Assembly (NCBI GenBank): GCA_000752995.2
Contig: LM994635.1
Location: 523,873 to 565,230, forward strand
Length of the DNA: 41,358 nucleotides
Reading direction: 5' to 3'
Origin: Haemophilus massiliensis
GTDB lineage: Bacteria > Pseudomonadota > Gammaproteobacteria > Enterobacterales > Pasteurellaceae
How positions within the stretch are numbered: position 1 is the first letter of the stretch; every line of letters begins with the position of its first letter. Under the pieces are notes generated by a model, which made no database searches, was not told the origin of the DNA, and was given only the letters and a program-made list of their open reading frames with translations. Shown here one piece after another: positions 1 to 8,042 of this stretch. Made by a program: the position numbers and the translations under genes.

Positions 1-1265
1 GTGCCGAGACCACCGGAATTGATCCAACGGCGTGGCTGAGCAAAGGGATAATGTAGTGCAGCAAACATTTGGTGCTGACCGACATCGGACGCGACATAGG
101 CTTTTCCCTGCGTCAAGCGATACACGGTTTCGATCACCTGCTGCGGTTTAATCACTTGACTGTGGCGATCAAATTCCAGACATTTTTTTGCCCGCCATTC
201 TTCAATTTGCTTCCACCAATCGCTCAGATCCACCTGCGATCTGAGTAAATTTTCATCCTCCAGCAGCGCTAAAAATTCAGCCAGTACGCTATCGGCACTA
301 CCTACAATCGGAATTGCCGCCGGGACATTTTTAGAAATCGAGGCCGGATCAATATCAATATGGATCACCTTGGCATGCGGACAATACTTCGCCAGATTAT
401 TGGTAGTACGATCATCAAAACGCACCCCAATTCCCAAAATCAAATCGCTATGGTGCATTGCGGTATTCGCTTCAAAGGTACCATGCATTCCCAGCATGCC
501 TAAAAACTGTTCATCCGTTCCCGGATAGGCCCCCAATCCCATTAATGATGCAGTCACCGGTAGATGCAGACGCTTGGCAAACTCGGTCAGCTGCGCATGA
601 CAGTTGGCGGTAATCGCGCCGCCACCGACAAATAACACCGGTTTTTTGGCAACCAACAAGGCTTTCAGTGCTTTTTTTATTTGACCTTTATGCCCGTGTA
701 CGGTTGGATTATAAGAACGCAAGACAATATCCTCAGGATATTGGTAAGGATATTTATGTGTCGGATTTACCACATCTTTCGGAATATCAATTACTACCGG
801 GCCGGGCCGTCCGCTCGAGGCAATATAAAAGGCTTTTTTAATGATCGCAGGAATATCTTCCGCCCGTTTGACTAGAAAACTGTGTTTAACCACCGGACGT
901 GAAATGCCCACCATATCGCATTCCTGAAACGCATCACTGCCGATAAGATTCGACATCACCTGACCAGAAAAAATTACCAGCGGCACGGAATCCATATAAG
1001 CGGTGGCGATACCGGTTATCGCATTGGTTGCGCCCGGTCCAGAAGTCACCAACACGCAGCCGACCTCACCGGTAGCCCGTGCATAGCCGTCTGCCATGTG
1101 CACCGCCGCTTGTTCATGTCGTACCAGAATATGATCGATCCCTGCTAAAGTATGAATGGCATCATAGATATCCAACACAGCACCGCCGGGATAACCGAAA
1201 ACATATTTAACGCCCTGATCACGCAAGGACTGCACTACCATTTCTGCACCGGATAATTTCTTCAT
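1..1265 (-). CDS. ilvI: Acetolactate synthase large subunit (partial, runs off left edge)
   Basis: Thiamine-diphosphate enzyme that condenses two pyruvates to acetolactate (or pyruvate with 2-oxobutyrate), the first common step of valine, leucine and isoleucine synthesis. I translated the minus strand from ATG 1263-1265 and found 421 uninterrupted codons of about 570 usual. The N-terminal ThDP-binding domain shows [14 protein letters not shown] and [16 protein letters not shown], with the catalytic Glu near residue 51, followed by TSGPGATN. The central domain shows [20 protein letters not shown]. The C-terminal part and the expected ilvH lie outside the window. The start has a good ribosome site (GAGAGGTGAAA-ATG). 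A DNA uptake signal (1283-1291) sits in its leader. The sequence resembles the IlvI (AHAS III) type, but the isozyme is inferred by eye. Confidence 0.95.
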   Translation of the reverse strand, partial: MKKLSGAEMVVQSLRDQGVKYVFGYPGGAVLDIYDAIHTLAGIDHILVRHEQAAVHMADGYARATGEVGCVLVTSGPGATNAITGIATAYMDSVPLVIFSGQVMSNLIGSDAFQECDMVGISRPVVKHSFLVKRAEDIPAIIKKAFYIASSGRPGPVVIDIPKDVVNPTHKYPYQYPEDIVLRSYNPTVHGHKGQIKKALKALLVAKKPVLFVGGGAITANCHAQLTEFAKRLHLPVTASLMGLGAYPGTDEQFLGMLGMHGTFEANTAMHHSDLILGIGVRFDDRTTNNLAKYCPHAKVIHIDIDPASISKNVPAAIPIVGSADSVLAEFLALLEDENLLRSQVDLSDWWKQIEEWRAKKCLEFDRHSQVIKPQQVIETVYRLTQGKAYVASDVGQHQMFAALHYPFAQPRRWINSGGLG

Positions 1266-1458
1266 TTTCACCTCTCAAATTCACCGCACTTCGGCTGCCA
1301 GTTGATTGTTTATTTCCTGCGATTATTTTTACCCGAATCGAAATAGCTTGTCTATGAAAATCTATGTTCTAAACCCAATAAAATTACTAATTTCATAGAA
1401 TTAAATATTGTATTTATTAAAAATAAAGAATTTTATAAATTTAATTTTATTAAATTAC

Positions 1459-1486
1459 AAAAAAATGCGACTTTATGCCGCATTTT
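1459..1486 (-). terminator. Rho-independent terminator after the NhaC-family gene
   Basis: Inverted repeat AAAATGCG / CGCATTTT with a 9-nt loop. On the minus strand it is followed by a run of T. It lies 55 bases past the stop of the transporter gene and separates it from ilvI. Confidence 0.7.
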
Positions 1487-1540
1487 ATAAAATAATTAAA
1501 ATTAAATATTTTTATTGCAAAGTGTGATATTGATCGCAAC

Positions 1541-3064
1541 TCAGCGTTTCTTAAACAGCAAAATCAATGTCGCTAAAGTTACCCCGGTCGCAATAAAACC
1601 GAATACGCCCGACTGCGTTAAACCAACAACCAGATAACCGACAATCGTCGCGGCGGCTACGGTTAAAGCGTAAGGCAATTGGGTAGTGACGTGATCCATG
1701 TGATTACATTTCGCCCCGGTGGAAGATAAAATCGTGGTATCGGAAACCGGCGAGCAGTGATCGCCGCACACCGCCCCCGCCATCACCGCAGATAAACAAG
1801 GCAACATCAGTTCCGGTGCGGCATTTGCCGCAATCGCCGCAGCAATCGGCAGCATAATTCCAAATGTTCCCCAACTGGTACCGGTTGAAAATGCCATTAC
1901 CGAGGCCAAAATAAACAGCAGTGCGGGCAGCACGGCAACGGGCAAATTTCCCGATACCAGACCGGACAGATAAGTTCCGGTTTTCATATCGCCGACGACA
2001 TTATTAATCGTCCATGCGAAACACAGAATTAAAATTGCGCCGAGCATAGACTTCATTCCCACCGACCAAGATTTCAGATAATCGGCGACACTGACCTGAC
2101 GGTCAAACAGAATACACAGCGTGACCATCACAATGGAGGCGGCTCCCCCGACCACCAACGAAACGCCGACGGTGGTATTTTCAAATGCGCCTAATACGGA
2201 AAACGACTGTCCTTCCGCCGCTAACGCCTGATTACCGGTGTACAGCATGGTAGAGACCGTCGCCACAATCAAGACAATAATCGGCAAAAACAGATTACGC
2301 ACATGCCCTGTAACGCCGGATTGCATTTCTTCACTTTCTCCCCCCTTTTCCATCGCCAGTTTTTCATGTCTTGCCATAGAACCGATATCAAAAGAAAAAT
2401 AAGCCACAAAAAACACCATCAGAATGGAAAAAATCGCATAGAAATTCATCGCACTCATCGCCATAAACGCGCCGATCGGCGAATAATCGGTCATCGCATA
2501 AGTGGCAAGCAAGCCCGAAATCAGCGTAATAATATATGCTCCCCAGCTGGATACCGGCATCATCACACACATCGGCGCCGCCGTAGAATCAAGAATGTAG
2601 GCAAGTTTGGCGCGCGAAACATTAAATTTATCGGTTACCGGACGGGCAATCGCGCCGACCGCCAGACTATGAAAATAATCGTCGATAAAGGTTACAAACA
2701 CCAAAGATGCCGCCATCAGTTTTGCGCCGCGGCGGTCTTTAATACGTTGCTGCGCCCATTCGGCAAAGGCTCGGTTACTGCCCGATACAGTCAATAATGA
2801 GGTTAAAATACCGAGCAATAACAGGAATAAAAGAATATTAATAGTATCAAAATTAACACCGCCGTCGCTGTACACCAATGAAGCCACATTGCCGAACAAA
2901 TATGTCAGCGCAGTGCCGGGATTGAAATTCGCCAGCATGAACGAACCGACAATAATCCCGACGCTTAAAGACAAAATCACTTTACGCGTAATAATTGCCA
3001 GCAGCAATGCCAGAATCGGCGGCACAACCGACCACAACGAGGTGGAATAATCTACAAGTTCCAT
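1541..3064 (-). CDS. NhaC-family carrier, probable lysine transporter (LysW-like)
   Basis: Inner-membrane carrier of 507 residues with roughly a dozen hydrophobic segments and family motifs TFIDDYFHS, GTSWGTFGI and CGDHCSPVSDT. By sequence alone it is a Na+/H+ antiporter of the NhaC superfamily. The mRNA leader, however, is a full lysine riboswitch (3158-3343). Lysine riboswitches are known in front of NhaC-like genes proposed to be lysine transporters (called lysW in comparative work on lysine regulons), so lysine uptake coupled to sodium or protons is the better guess. The start ATG has TAGGTAG about 9 bases upstream. The gene stands alone, bounded by its own promoter and terminator. Function is inferred from regulation, not from a substrate signature I can see. 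Confidence 0.88.
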   Translation of the reverse strand: MELVDYSTSLWSVVPPILALLLAIITRKVILSLSVGIIVGSFMLANFNPGTALTYLFGNVASLVYSDGGVNFDTINILLFLLLLGILTSLLTVSGSNRAFAEWAQQRIKDRRGAKLMAASLVFVTFIDDYFHSLAVGAIARPVTDKFNVSRAKLAYILDSTAAPMCVMMPVSSWGAYIITLISGLLATYAMTDYSPIGAFMAMSAMNFYAIFSILMVFFVAYFSFDIGSMARHEKLAMEKGGESEEMQSGVTGHVRNLFLPIIVLIVATVSTMLYTGNQALAAEGQSFSVLGAFENTTVGVSLVVGGAASIVMVTLCILFDRQVSVADYLKSWSVGMKSMLGAILILCFAWTINNVVGDMKTGTYLSGLVSGNLPVAVLPALLFILASVMAFSTGTSWGTFGIMLPIAAAIAANAAPELMLPCLSAVMAGAVCGDHCSPVSDTTILSSTGAKCNHMDHVTTQLPYALTVAAATIVGYLVVGLTQSGVFGFIATGVTLATLILLFKKR

Positions 3065-3157
3065 TTATGTTCTACCTAAAGATAAGGGAGAACCACTGAA
3101 GTTAACTATTTTAAAGAATGGTCTGATTTAAAATAAAAAGGCAGGTAAAAAAGTAAT

Positions 3158-3343
3158 GACCTAACCTAACCAGTAGCGCTCCATAGTGATTAACAAAACT
3201 ATGACAGTGACGCTTCTTTCGACAGCGCCCCCAACCAGTTAAAATGACTTTCAACTGATTTCGGCAGCCATTCCTTTCCTTTTTCCTCATCGCTATCCAC
3301 TCAGAAAAAATACTTATAATGGCTGCACCTCTACATACATAGG
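3158..3343 (-). promoter_or_regulatory. Lysine riboswitch (L box)
   Basis: Read on the minus strand, the leader contains the conserved blocks of the lysine riboswitch in order: GTAGAGGTGCAGCC, a GGAAAGGAATGGCTGCCGA segment, the loop segment GGTTGGGGGCGCTGTCGAA, GTCACTGTCATAGTTT, and finally CACTATGGAGCGCTACTGG. P1 is formed at least by GUAG near the 5' end and CUAC at 3173-3176. Length and block order match the family. It lies about 95 bases upstream of the transporter start. Just 3' of P1, AGGU repeats (3160-3171) and a downstream UUUACCUG (3142-3149) could switch with the ribosome site UAGGUAGA (3071-3078), so control is probably at translation initiation. The pairing is my inference. Confidence 0.93.
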
Positions 3344-3352
3344 ACGCAGCAA

Positions 3353-3381
3353 AGATTACAATAAGTTGATAAAAATGCCAA
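3353..3381 (-). promoter_or_regulatory. Sigma-70 promoter of the riboswitch-transporter unit
   Basis: On the minus strand, -35 TTGGCA (3376-3381), a 17-base spacer and -10 TAATCT (3353-3358). Transcription would begin about 7 bases downstream, directly at the 5' side of riboswitch P1. Position and spacing support both the promoter and the riboswitch boundary. Confidence 0.75.
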
Positions 3382-3548
3382 GAGCAAAAATAAAAATTTT
3401 TTATTTTTAACCGCACTTATTCCGTATATATATAAAAAAATATGGCATTCAATTTAAAATAAGATTTACCTTACAACATATTTTCGTTATTATGCAGCAA
3501 TTGTTTTAAATTCGTTTAATTAATTTTTAATACATCAGAGGAATAGCT

Positions 3549-3953
3549 ATGAACGAAATATTAAAAACATTAACAAATATTCGCAGCCTGCGTGCGGCTG
3601 CCCGTGAATTAAGTTTAGTGCAATTGGAAAGTATTTTAGATAAACTGCAAATCGTCGTTGCGGAAAAACGGGAAGAAGCCGACCGCTTGCAACAGCAAGA
3701 AGTCGAACGCCAAGAGCGCATCGAAAAATACCGAGCCTTATTAAAACAAGACGGTATTACCGCCGACGAACTTGCCGAAATCCTTAATACAGACAGCACT
3801 CCGCCACGTAAGAAAAGAACACCGCGCCCCGCCAAATACCGCTATACCGATGAAAACGGCGACACAAAAACTTGGACCGGTCAGGGCAGAACACCGCGGA
3901 CAATTCAAGCAGCGCTGGATGCGGGAAAATCATTAACCGATTTTGAAATTTAA
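3549..3953 (+). CDS. hns: H-NS family nucleoid protein
   Basis: Nucleoid-structuring protein that oligomerises along AT-rich DNA and silences it. The product is 134 residues, the usual size. Residues 1-65 are a charged coiled-coil oligomerisation region; a basic linker follows (PRKKRTPRP). The C-terminal DNA-binding domain has the family hallmark TWTGQGRTP, with YRYTDENGD before it and LDAGKSLTDFEI at the end. The start is supported by CAGAGGAATAGCT-ATG. It is a single-gene unit ending at a strong terminator. The 130 bases upstream are very AT-rich, including a TATATATATA run, as expected for a curved, autoregulated hns promoter. A silencer of this kind is the natural suspect for repression of the AT-rich gene at 6922-7920. 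Confidence 0.95.
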   Translation: MNEILKTLTNIRSLRAAARELSLVQLESILDKLQIVVAEKREEADRLQQQEVERQERIEKYRALLKQDGITADELAEILNTDSTPPRKKRTPRPAKYRYTDENGDTKTWTGQGRTPRTIQAALDAGKSLTDFEI

Positions 3954-3972
3954 TCCGATTTATTCTCCACCG

Positions 3973-4005
3973 AAAACCCATATTTAGTTATATTTATGGG
4001 TTTTT
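3973..4005 (+). terminator. Terminator after hns
   Basis: Stem AAAACCCATA / TATGGGTTTT with a 12-base AT loop, followed by T-rich sequence. It lies 20 bases after the hns stop. Confidence 0.8.
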
Positions 4006-4043
4006 ACTTTTTTATCATCTGAAAAGAACTGCGACACAATATT

Positions 4044-4880
4044 ATGATCGAAAATAAAATCTTACTTACTGATTGCCCTGACGATAAAGGTCTGATCGCC
4101 AAAATTACGAATATTTGCTATAAACATCAACTTAATATTATTCATAATAATCAATTTGTCGATTTTGAGACGAAACATTTTTTCATGCGCACCGAATTAC
4201 AAGGTATTTTTAATCCGGAAACCTTATTGGCGGATTTAGCGTTCAGTCTGCCGCAAGGCACCAATAATCGCTTAATCGGCGCCAAGCGAAAACGAATCGT
4301 GATTCTGGTCACCAAAGAAGCCCATTGTATCGGCGATATTCTGATGAAAAACTATTATAGCGGTCTGGATGTAGACATTGCTGCGGTAATCGGCAACCAC
4401 AACACCTTAAGAACCTTAGTGGAACGCTTTGAGGTGCCGTTTCACTGCATCAGTCACGAAGGGTTAAGCCGGATTGAACATGATCGGCTGCTGGCGGAAA
4501 AAATCGACGACTATGCCCCGGATTACATTGTGCTGGCAAAATATATGCGCGTGCTGAATCCGCAGTTCGTCGCCCGCTATCCGAATCGTGTTATCAATAT
4601 TCATCATTCCTTCCTGCCAGCATTTATCGGTGCCAGACCTTATCAGCAGGCTTATGAACGCGGTGTAAAGATTATCGGTGCGACGGCGCATTTCATTAAT
4701 AACGAACTGGATCAAGGCCCGATCATTATGCAAAATGTGATCAATATCGACCACACCTATAGCGCCGACGCCATGATGCGTGCCGGTCGCGATGTGGAAA
4801 AAAGCGTGTTGACTCGAGCGTTGGATCTCGCCTTACATGATCGGATTTTCGTTTATCAGAATAAAACCATTGTGCTGTAG
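4044..4880 (+). CDS. purU: Formyltetrahydrofolate deformylase
   Basis: Hydrolyses 10-formyltetrahydrofolate to formate and tetrahydrofolate, balancing one-carbon pools and supplying formate for PurT. The 278 residues match the family length. The N-terminal ACT domain (about residues 5-85, starting KILLTDCPDDKGLIAKI) is the regulatory part. The C-terminal formyltransferase-fold domain holds INIHHSFLPAF, GARPYQQAYERGVKIIGATAHF and the catalytic DQGPII. It is codirectional with hns but separated from it by a terminator. No PurR-like operator was recognised in the short upstream gap. Confidence 0.95.
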   Translation: MIENKILLTDCPDDKGLIAKITNICYKHQLNIIHNNQFVDFETKHFFMRTELQGIFNPETLLADLAFSLPQGTNNRLIGAKRKRIVILVTKEAHCIGDILMKNYYSGLDVDIAAVIGNHNTLRTLVERFEVPFHCISHEGLSRIEHDRLLAEKIDDYAPDYIVLAKYMRVLNPQFVARYPNRVINIHHSFLPAFIGARPYQQAYERGVKIIGATAHFINNELDQGPIIMQNVINIDHTYSADAMMRAGRDVEKSVLTRALDLALHDRIFVYQNKTIVL

Positions 4881-4939
4881 ATAGTATTATGTAGCAATTG
4901 AATAAAGTCCGAAATTAGAACGAAAATCAATTATTTATC

Positions 4940-4984
4940 AATGCCATTTTCGGTTTCTTTACCGCAAACGGCATTTCTTTTTTG
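4940..4984 (+). terminator. Probable terminator after purU
   Basis: Long hairpin: an outer stem AATGCC/GGCATT encloses an inner CGGT/ACCG, and a T-rich tract follows. It lies 60 bases after the stop. Confidence 0.6.
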
Positions 4985-5233
4985 ATTTATTTTACTAATT
5001 TTTGCTCTTTTTTACTTGTATTGCACAATTTGTCTTTTCAAGACGTAGTCACACCGTTCGATTTACGCTGTCAATAGCATTTCGTCATATTACATTTGTT
5101 CTTTTAACTATTTGACGTTTGAGAGATTTATTTAGACTGAAAGTGATCACTTCAATAAGTTATTTTTCATGGTGATTGCTTTGCTGAATCACCACTCTAA
5201 AGTGTGTAGTGAAAACTTTCATCGTTGGACGCT
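4985..5233. other. Intergenic stretch with no recognisable gene
   Basis: Both strands are closed by frequent stops. The only structure I see is a hairpin near 5171-5193 (TGGTGATT / AATCACCA). It separates purU from the napF/dmsD relic and may contain decayed sequence beyond recognition. Confidence 0.5.
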
Positions 5234-5398
5234 TTAACTTAATGAAATAGCTTGTATATAGCAAACTATTTTACATTCACCACAACCGTCACAAAAATGG
5301 CTGAAAAGATGTTCAGGGGCGGCAAAAGGCGATCTTGCAGATCGGCGTTTACGTTCGGGAGCAGTTTAAGCTCTCCCAAATAGCCTCGAAATAAACTT
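5234..5398 (-). pseudogene. Relic of a NapF-type 4Fe-4S ferredoxin (N-terminal part)
   Basis: Continuing the dmsD reading frame on the minus strand gives FISRLFGRA, a TAA stop, then TAPERKRR, PFAAPEHLFSHF and CDGCGECKIVC. The last is a clear CxxCxxCxxxC 4Fe-4S ligand set. The N-terminal SR..LFGR pattern and the PPEHLF-like approach to the first cluster are typical of NapF-type ferredoxins. The frame ends at TAA 5234-5236, after one cluster of the expected three or four. It is joined in frame to the truncated dmsD, so a deletion removed the end of dmsD and any spacer. The family call is by eye; the cluster motif is certain. Confidence 0.6.
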
Positions 5399-5749
5399 AG
5401 GTTCTTCTTGTTTTATCGAAAATTCAATAGCGTTTTGACGTAAAAATTAACGCAGAGCAAGCAACGAATTGCCAAAAATAACCGCTTCGGGATCAAGATA
5501 AACCGCTCCCCAAGGCGGCGCTGCAAGGCTATTCGGATCGATAAATAAGCTTTTTAAATCTTGTTGAAAACCTGCTTCAATTAAAGCGGCAATATGCGCT
5601 AAGTTTTCCACACCTGCCCACTGTTCCGTCCAATTAGGTTGGCGGAAAAAGTCGAATATGGGGTGAACGGCTTGTTCATTAGGCGAATAGTAAAAAATCA
5701 CTCCAAGCAAATGCCCACTAGTTGAAATCCATTGGTGAATGGGTTACAT
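5399..5749 (-). pseudogene. dmsD: Decayed dmsD (TorD/DmsD redox-enzyme maturation chaperone)
   Basis: DmsD binds the twin-arginine signal of DMSO reductase DmsA before export. The relic keeps IHQWISTSGHLLGVIFYY, NWTEQWAG, PPWGAVYLDPEAVIFG and LLALR, which line up well with the first 115 residues of enterobacterial DmsD. A perfect start (GGAGAATCT-ATG, 5747-5749) is followed at once by TAA in codon 2. A second TAA (5447-5449) follows LALR, where DmsD has Gln, so CAA to TAA is likely. Beyond it the frame still reads like DmsD (FLRQNAIEFSIKQEEP) and then jumps into a napF-like frame. Two nonsense changes plus loss of the C-terminal half mean it is dead. An internal TTG at 5708-5710 could start an 87-residue peptide, but nothing supports its use. 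Confidence 0.8.
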
Positions 5750-5955
5750 AGATTCTCCAAAATTCCCATAAATTCAAAATCAATTTATTTAACCATATTT
5801 GGGTGTGTTTGGCGGTGATAAAAATCAAAAAAACATCAATGAATACATTTAAGCGCGAGTTTTCGCTATTTTTGCAAAAACAACCATTTATTTCTCTGAT
5901 TTTGAGCATGAAATCGTTATACTAGCCTTTTCTCGGTTACTAATAAGGATTTCTT

Positions 5956-6831
5956 ATGCCTGTTTTAAATAAAGGAGTGTGGACGCAAGATGAAAAACTT
6001 GACCACACCGATGTGATTCCAACTCTCACGCACCCAGAAGCGGAGCGTTATCATCTTTACATTTCCTACGCTTGCCCTTATGCCCACCGTGTGAATTTGG
6101 TGGCGCATTATTTGGGGCTGACAGAGGCGATTTCAATTTCAAGCGTTGACCCGAAAAATGAAAATGGCTGGGCGTTTAGTGCGGAATATCCCGATCCACT
6201 CAACGGCGCGGATTTTTTGTGGCAAATCTATACCAAACACCAAGTGGATTTTTCAGGGCGTGCGGTCGTGCCTGCGTTTTGGGATAAACAAACGCAAAAA
6301 CTCGTCAGCAACACCTCCGCAGAATTGGCGTTGGATTTAGCCACAAATTGGCTGCCATTAGCTAAGAACCCTGTGGAGCTTGTGCCAGCAGCATTGCGTG
6401 ATGAGATTATGGCAATGACCGAATGGCTCAACACCAACGTCACGGGCAAAGTGTACACCGTTGGTTTTGCTAAAAGTCAATGCTGCTACGACAAAGCTCA
6501 AAAAGAGCTTTTCGACACCTTTACTGAGCTAGACGCACGCCTTGCCAGCCAATCTTATTTATTCGGCGAACAAATTACCTTGGCGGATTTCTTCCTCTTC
6601 CCAACGTTGATCCGCTTTGAAAGCGTGTACGCAATGTTGTTTAAATGCAATGCACAGCCATTGAGCGATTTCTCGAATTTATATCGCTATATGCTTGATT
6701 TATATAATATTGAGAGTATTCGTGCAACGGTGGATGTGAGCTACACCAAGCTCAATTATTTCTACTCTTTTGCTGGACAAAATCCAAGCAGAATTGTGCC
6801 AGCTGGACCGCAATTAGCATGGGTGAAGTAA
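5956..6831 (+). CDS. Glutathionyl-hydroquinone reductase (YqjG/Ecm4-type GST)
   Basis: Cytosolic glutathione transferase of the Xi/Omega-like class that reduces glutathionyl-hydroquinones. The N-terminal thioredoxin-fold domain has the active-site CPYAHR (Cys40), RYHLYISYA before it, and NGWAFS, SGRAVVPAFWDK and VSNTSAELA after it. The C-terminal helical domain includes MTEWLNTNVTGKVYTVGFA, YLFGEQITLADFFLFPTLIRF and FKCNAQPLSDFSNLYRY. At 291 residues it is shorter than the roughly 325 of E. coli YqjG, mainly at the N-terminus. AAGGATTTCTT-ATG supports the start. It stands alone in the scarred accessory region. A relic of a second, AT-richer member of the same family lies at 11917-12093. Confidence 0.88.
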   Translation: MPVLNKGVWTQDEKLDHTDVIPTLTHPEAERYHLYISYACPYAHRVNLVAHYLGLTEAISISSVDPKNENGWAFSAEYPDPLNGADFLWQIYTKHQVDFSGRAVVPAFWDKQTQKLVSNTSAELALDLATNWLPLAKNPVELVPAALRDEIMAMTEWLNTNVTGKVYTVGFAKSQCCYDKAQKELFDTFTELDARLASQSYLFGEQITLADFFLFPTLIRFESVYAMLFKCNAQPLSDFSNLYRYMLDLYNIESIRATVDVSYTKLNYFYSFAGQNPSRIVPAGPQLAWVK

Positions 6832-6858
6832 TTAAAGTTCAAGCTTATTAGCCTTTGA

Positions 6859-6892
6859 GTCATAAGGGAGGAATAGATTTCTCCCTTATGAC
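6859..6892. repeat. Perfect 12-bp inverted repeat between convergent genes
   Basis: GTCATAAGGGAG / CTCCCTTATGAC with a 10-base loop. It lies between the 3' ends of the hydroquinone reductase gene and the gene at 6922-7920. It would form a strong RNA hairpin in either direction, but neither side has a T run. It is either a two-way transcript stabiliser or a terminator of unusual form. Confidence 0.7.
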
Positions 6893-6921
6893 GCTATTAA
6901 GTTAAATATGTAAATTATGGT

Positions 6922-7920
6922 TTATAAAGACAATAATTCTTTTATATCTTTAAATACACTTATTAAACCAATAATACTTATAACAATACCAATCCAAGTA
7001 AGTTTATTATTTAATTTTTGATTTTGTTTTGCATCTATTCTTTCTGCTTCTTGACGAAGTAACGCTTGTTTTTCCTGTTTTTCATCATCATCAATTTTTA
7101 AAATATAATGGACTGTATTAATTTGTTTGGTTAATTCATTATTGAGCTTGTTTATATTTAACGCTTTTTCTATCTTTTCCCAAGCCATTGTTAAACTTGT
7201 ATGTGCTCGCTTTACTGGCTGGATAAACATATAACGTGCATTAAATTTTGCAATTTGAAGATATATATTACGCAATTCTTGCATACTTTTTTCATTTTCA
7301 TTAGAAAGTGAAATGACTTGTGATAATTTATTATTAATACTTTCAATTGCTCCAAGATAAGCATGAGCAAGCGCTAATAAAATAATATGTCTTTGGAAGA
7401 GAAATTCCTGTTTTTCCATATTGGTAAGAAACATTAATCCTTTGCCATCAATATGCCCATAATGTGTAGACGTTTCCCATAAATCATCTAATTGTATAGA
7501 CTTAGAATCTCTTACCGCAGCGCAAGTAACTGCAACTTCTTTATCGTTTGGCTTTTCTTTATCCGTAATCATTAGCGTTAATCGGCATAAATCATCGTAT
7601 TTTTTCCACGACAATTTTTTATCTTCATTAAAGTTGTACCATTCTTGAGAGCACCAGCTTTGCAATGTTTCTAATAAAGTATCATTATTATAAAAATTAA
7701 CATAAATATGTTGGCAAAAATCTTTACTGTCAGTGAAAAATGATAAGTACCAATTATGTTCATTAATTTCTTTAAATTGAGAAGTTTCTAATAAAATATT
7801 ACGTAAAAACTTAATATCTCTATTATCAATTTTAAGCAGTTTATTATGAGATAATTCCATTTCAATAAATTGTGATGATTTAATAGAATAAATTCTCGCA
7901 ATTTTCTTTAAAGAAGACAT
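6922..7920 (-). CDS. Unknown AT-rich protein with one C-terminal membrane anchor
   Basis: I do not recognise this family. The 332-residue product is Lys/Asn/Ile-rich and its DNA is far more AT-rich than its neighbours, which suggests acquisition. What can be seen: residues 1-170 are mixed, soluble-looking sequence with several Trp/Tyr-rich stretches (EHNWYLSFF, WCSQEWYNF). Residues 175-305 are mostly helical (a LALAHAYLGAIESINNKLSQ segment, then long charged helices with EKQEKQALLRQEAERIDAKQ). A single hydrophobic segment (WIGIVISIIGLISVF, about 311-325) precedes a short KDIKELLSL tail. The plan, a soluble head on a helical stalk with a C-terminal membrane anchor, recalls CorA-like proteins, but there is no GMN motif and only one membrane segment. 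No partner gene overlaps it. A role in stress or defence is possible but unsupported. Confidence 0.75.
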   Translation of the reverse strand: MSSLKKIARIYSIKSSQFIEMELSHNKLLKIDNRDIKFLRNILLETSQFKEINEHNWYLSFFTDSKDFCQHIYVNFYNNDTLLETLQSWCSQEWYNFNEDKKLSWKKYDDLCRLTLMITDKEKPNDKEVAVTCAAVRDSKSIQLDDLWETSTHYGHIDGKGLMFLTNMEKQEFLFQRHIILLALAHAYLGAIESINNKLSQVISLSNENEKSMQELRNIYLQIAKFNARYMFIQPVKRAHTSLTMAWEKIEKALNINKLNNELTKQINTVHYILKIDDDEKQEKQALLRQEAERIDAKQNQKLNNKLTWIGIVISIIGLISVFKDIKELLSL

Positions 7921-8042
7921 ATTTACCCCTTAATTTAGATAGTATTACATATAAAATATGCTAATTTAAAATACAAACCTATTGTTAGTTAATTCTTATA
8001 TAAAGTATTCTATATTTTAGTGTTAGGAAGGTTAAAATTAAT

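Noticed and set aside
2303..2797. 164-codon frame on the plus strand
   Set aside because: Shadow of the NhaC-family gene on the opposite strand, low-complexity His/Arg-rich product, no ribosome site.
3111..3416. 101-codon open frame upstream of the transporter
   Set aside because: It lies entirely across the lysine riboswitch and its promoter on the same strand; its codons are the conserved L-box blocks.
5718..5909. 63-codon frame beside the dmsD relic
   Set aside because: Overlaps the dmsD relic start in another frame, no recognisable motif, no ribosome site.
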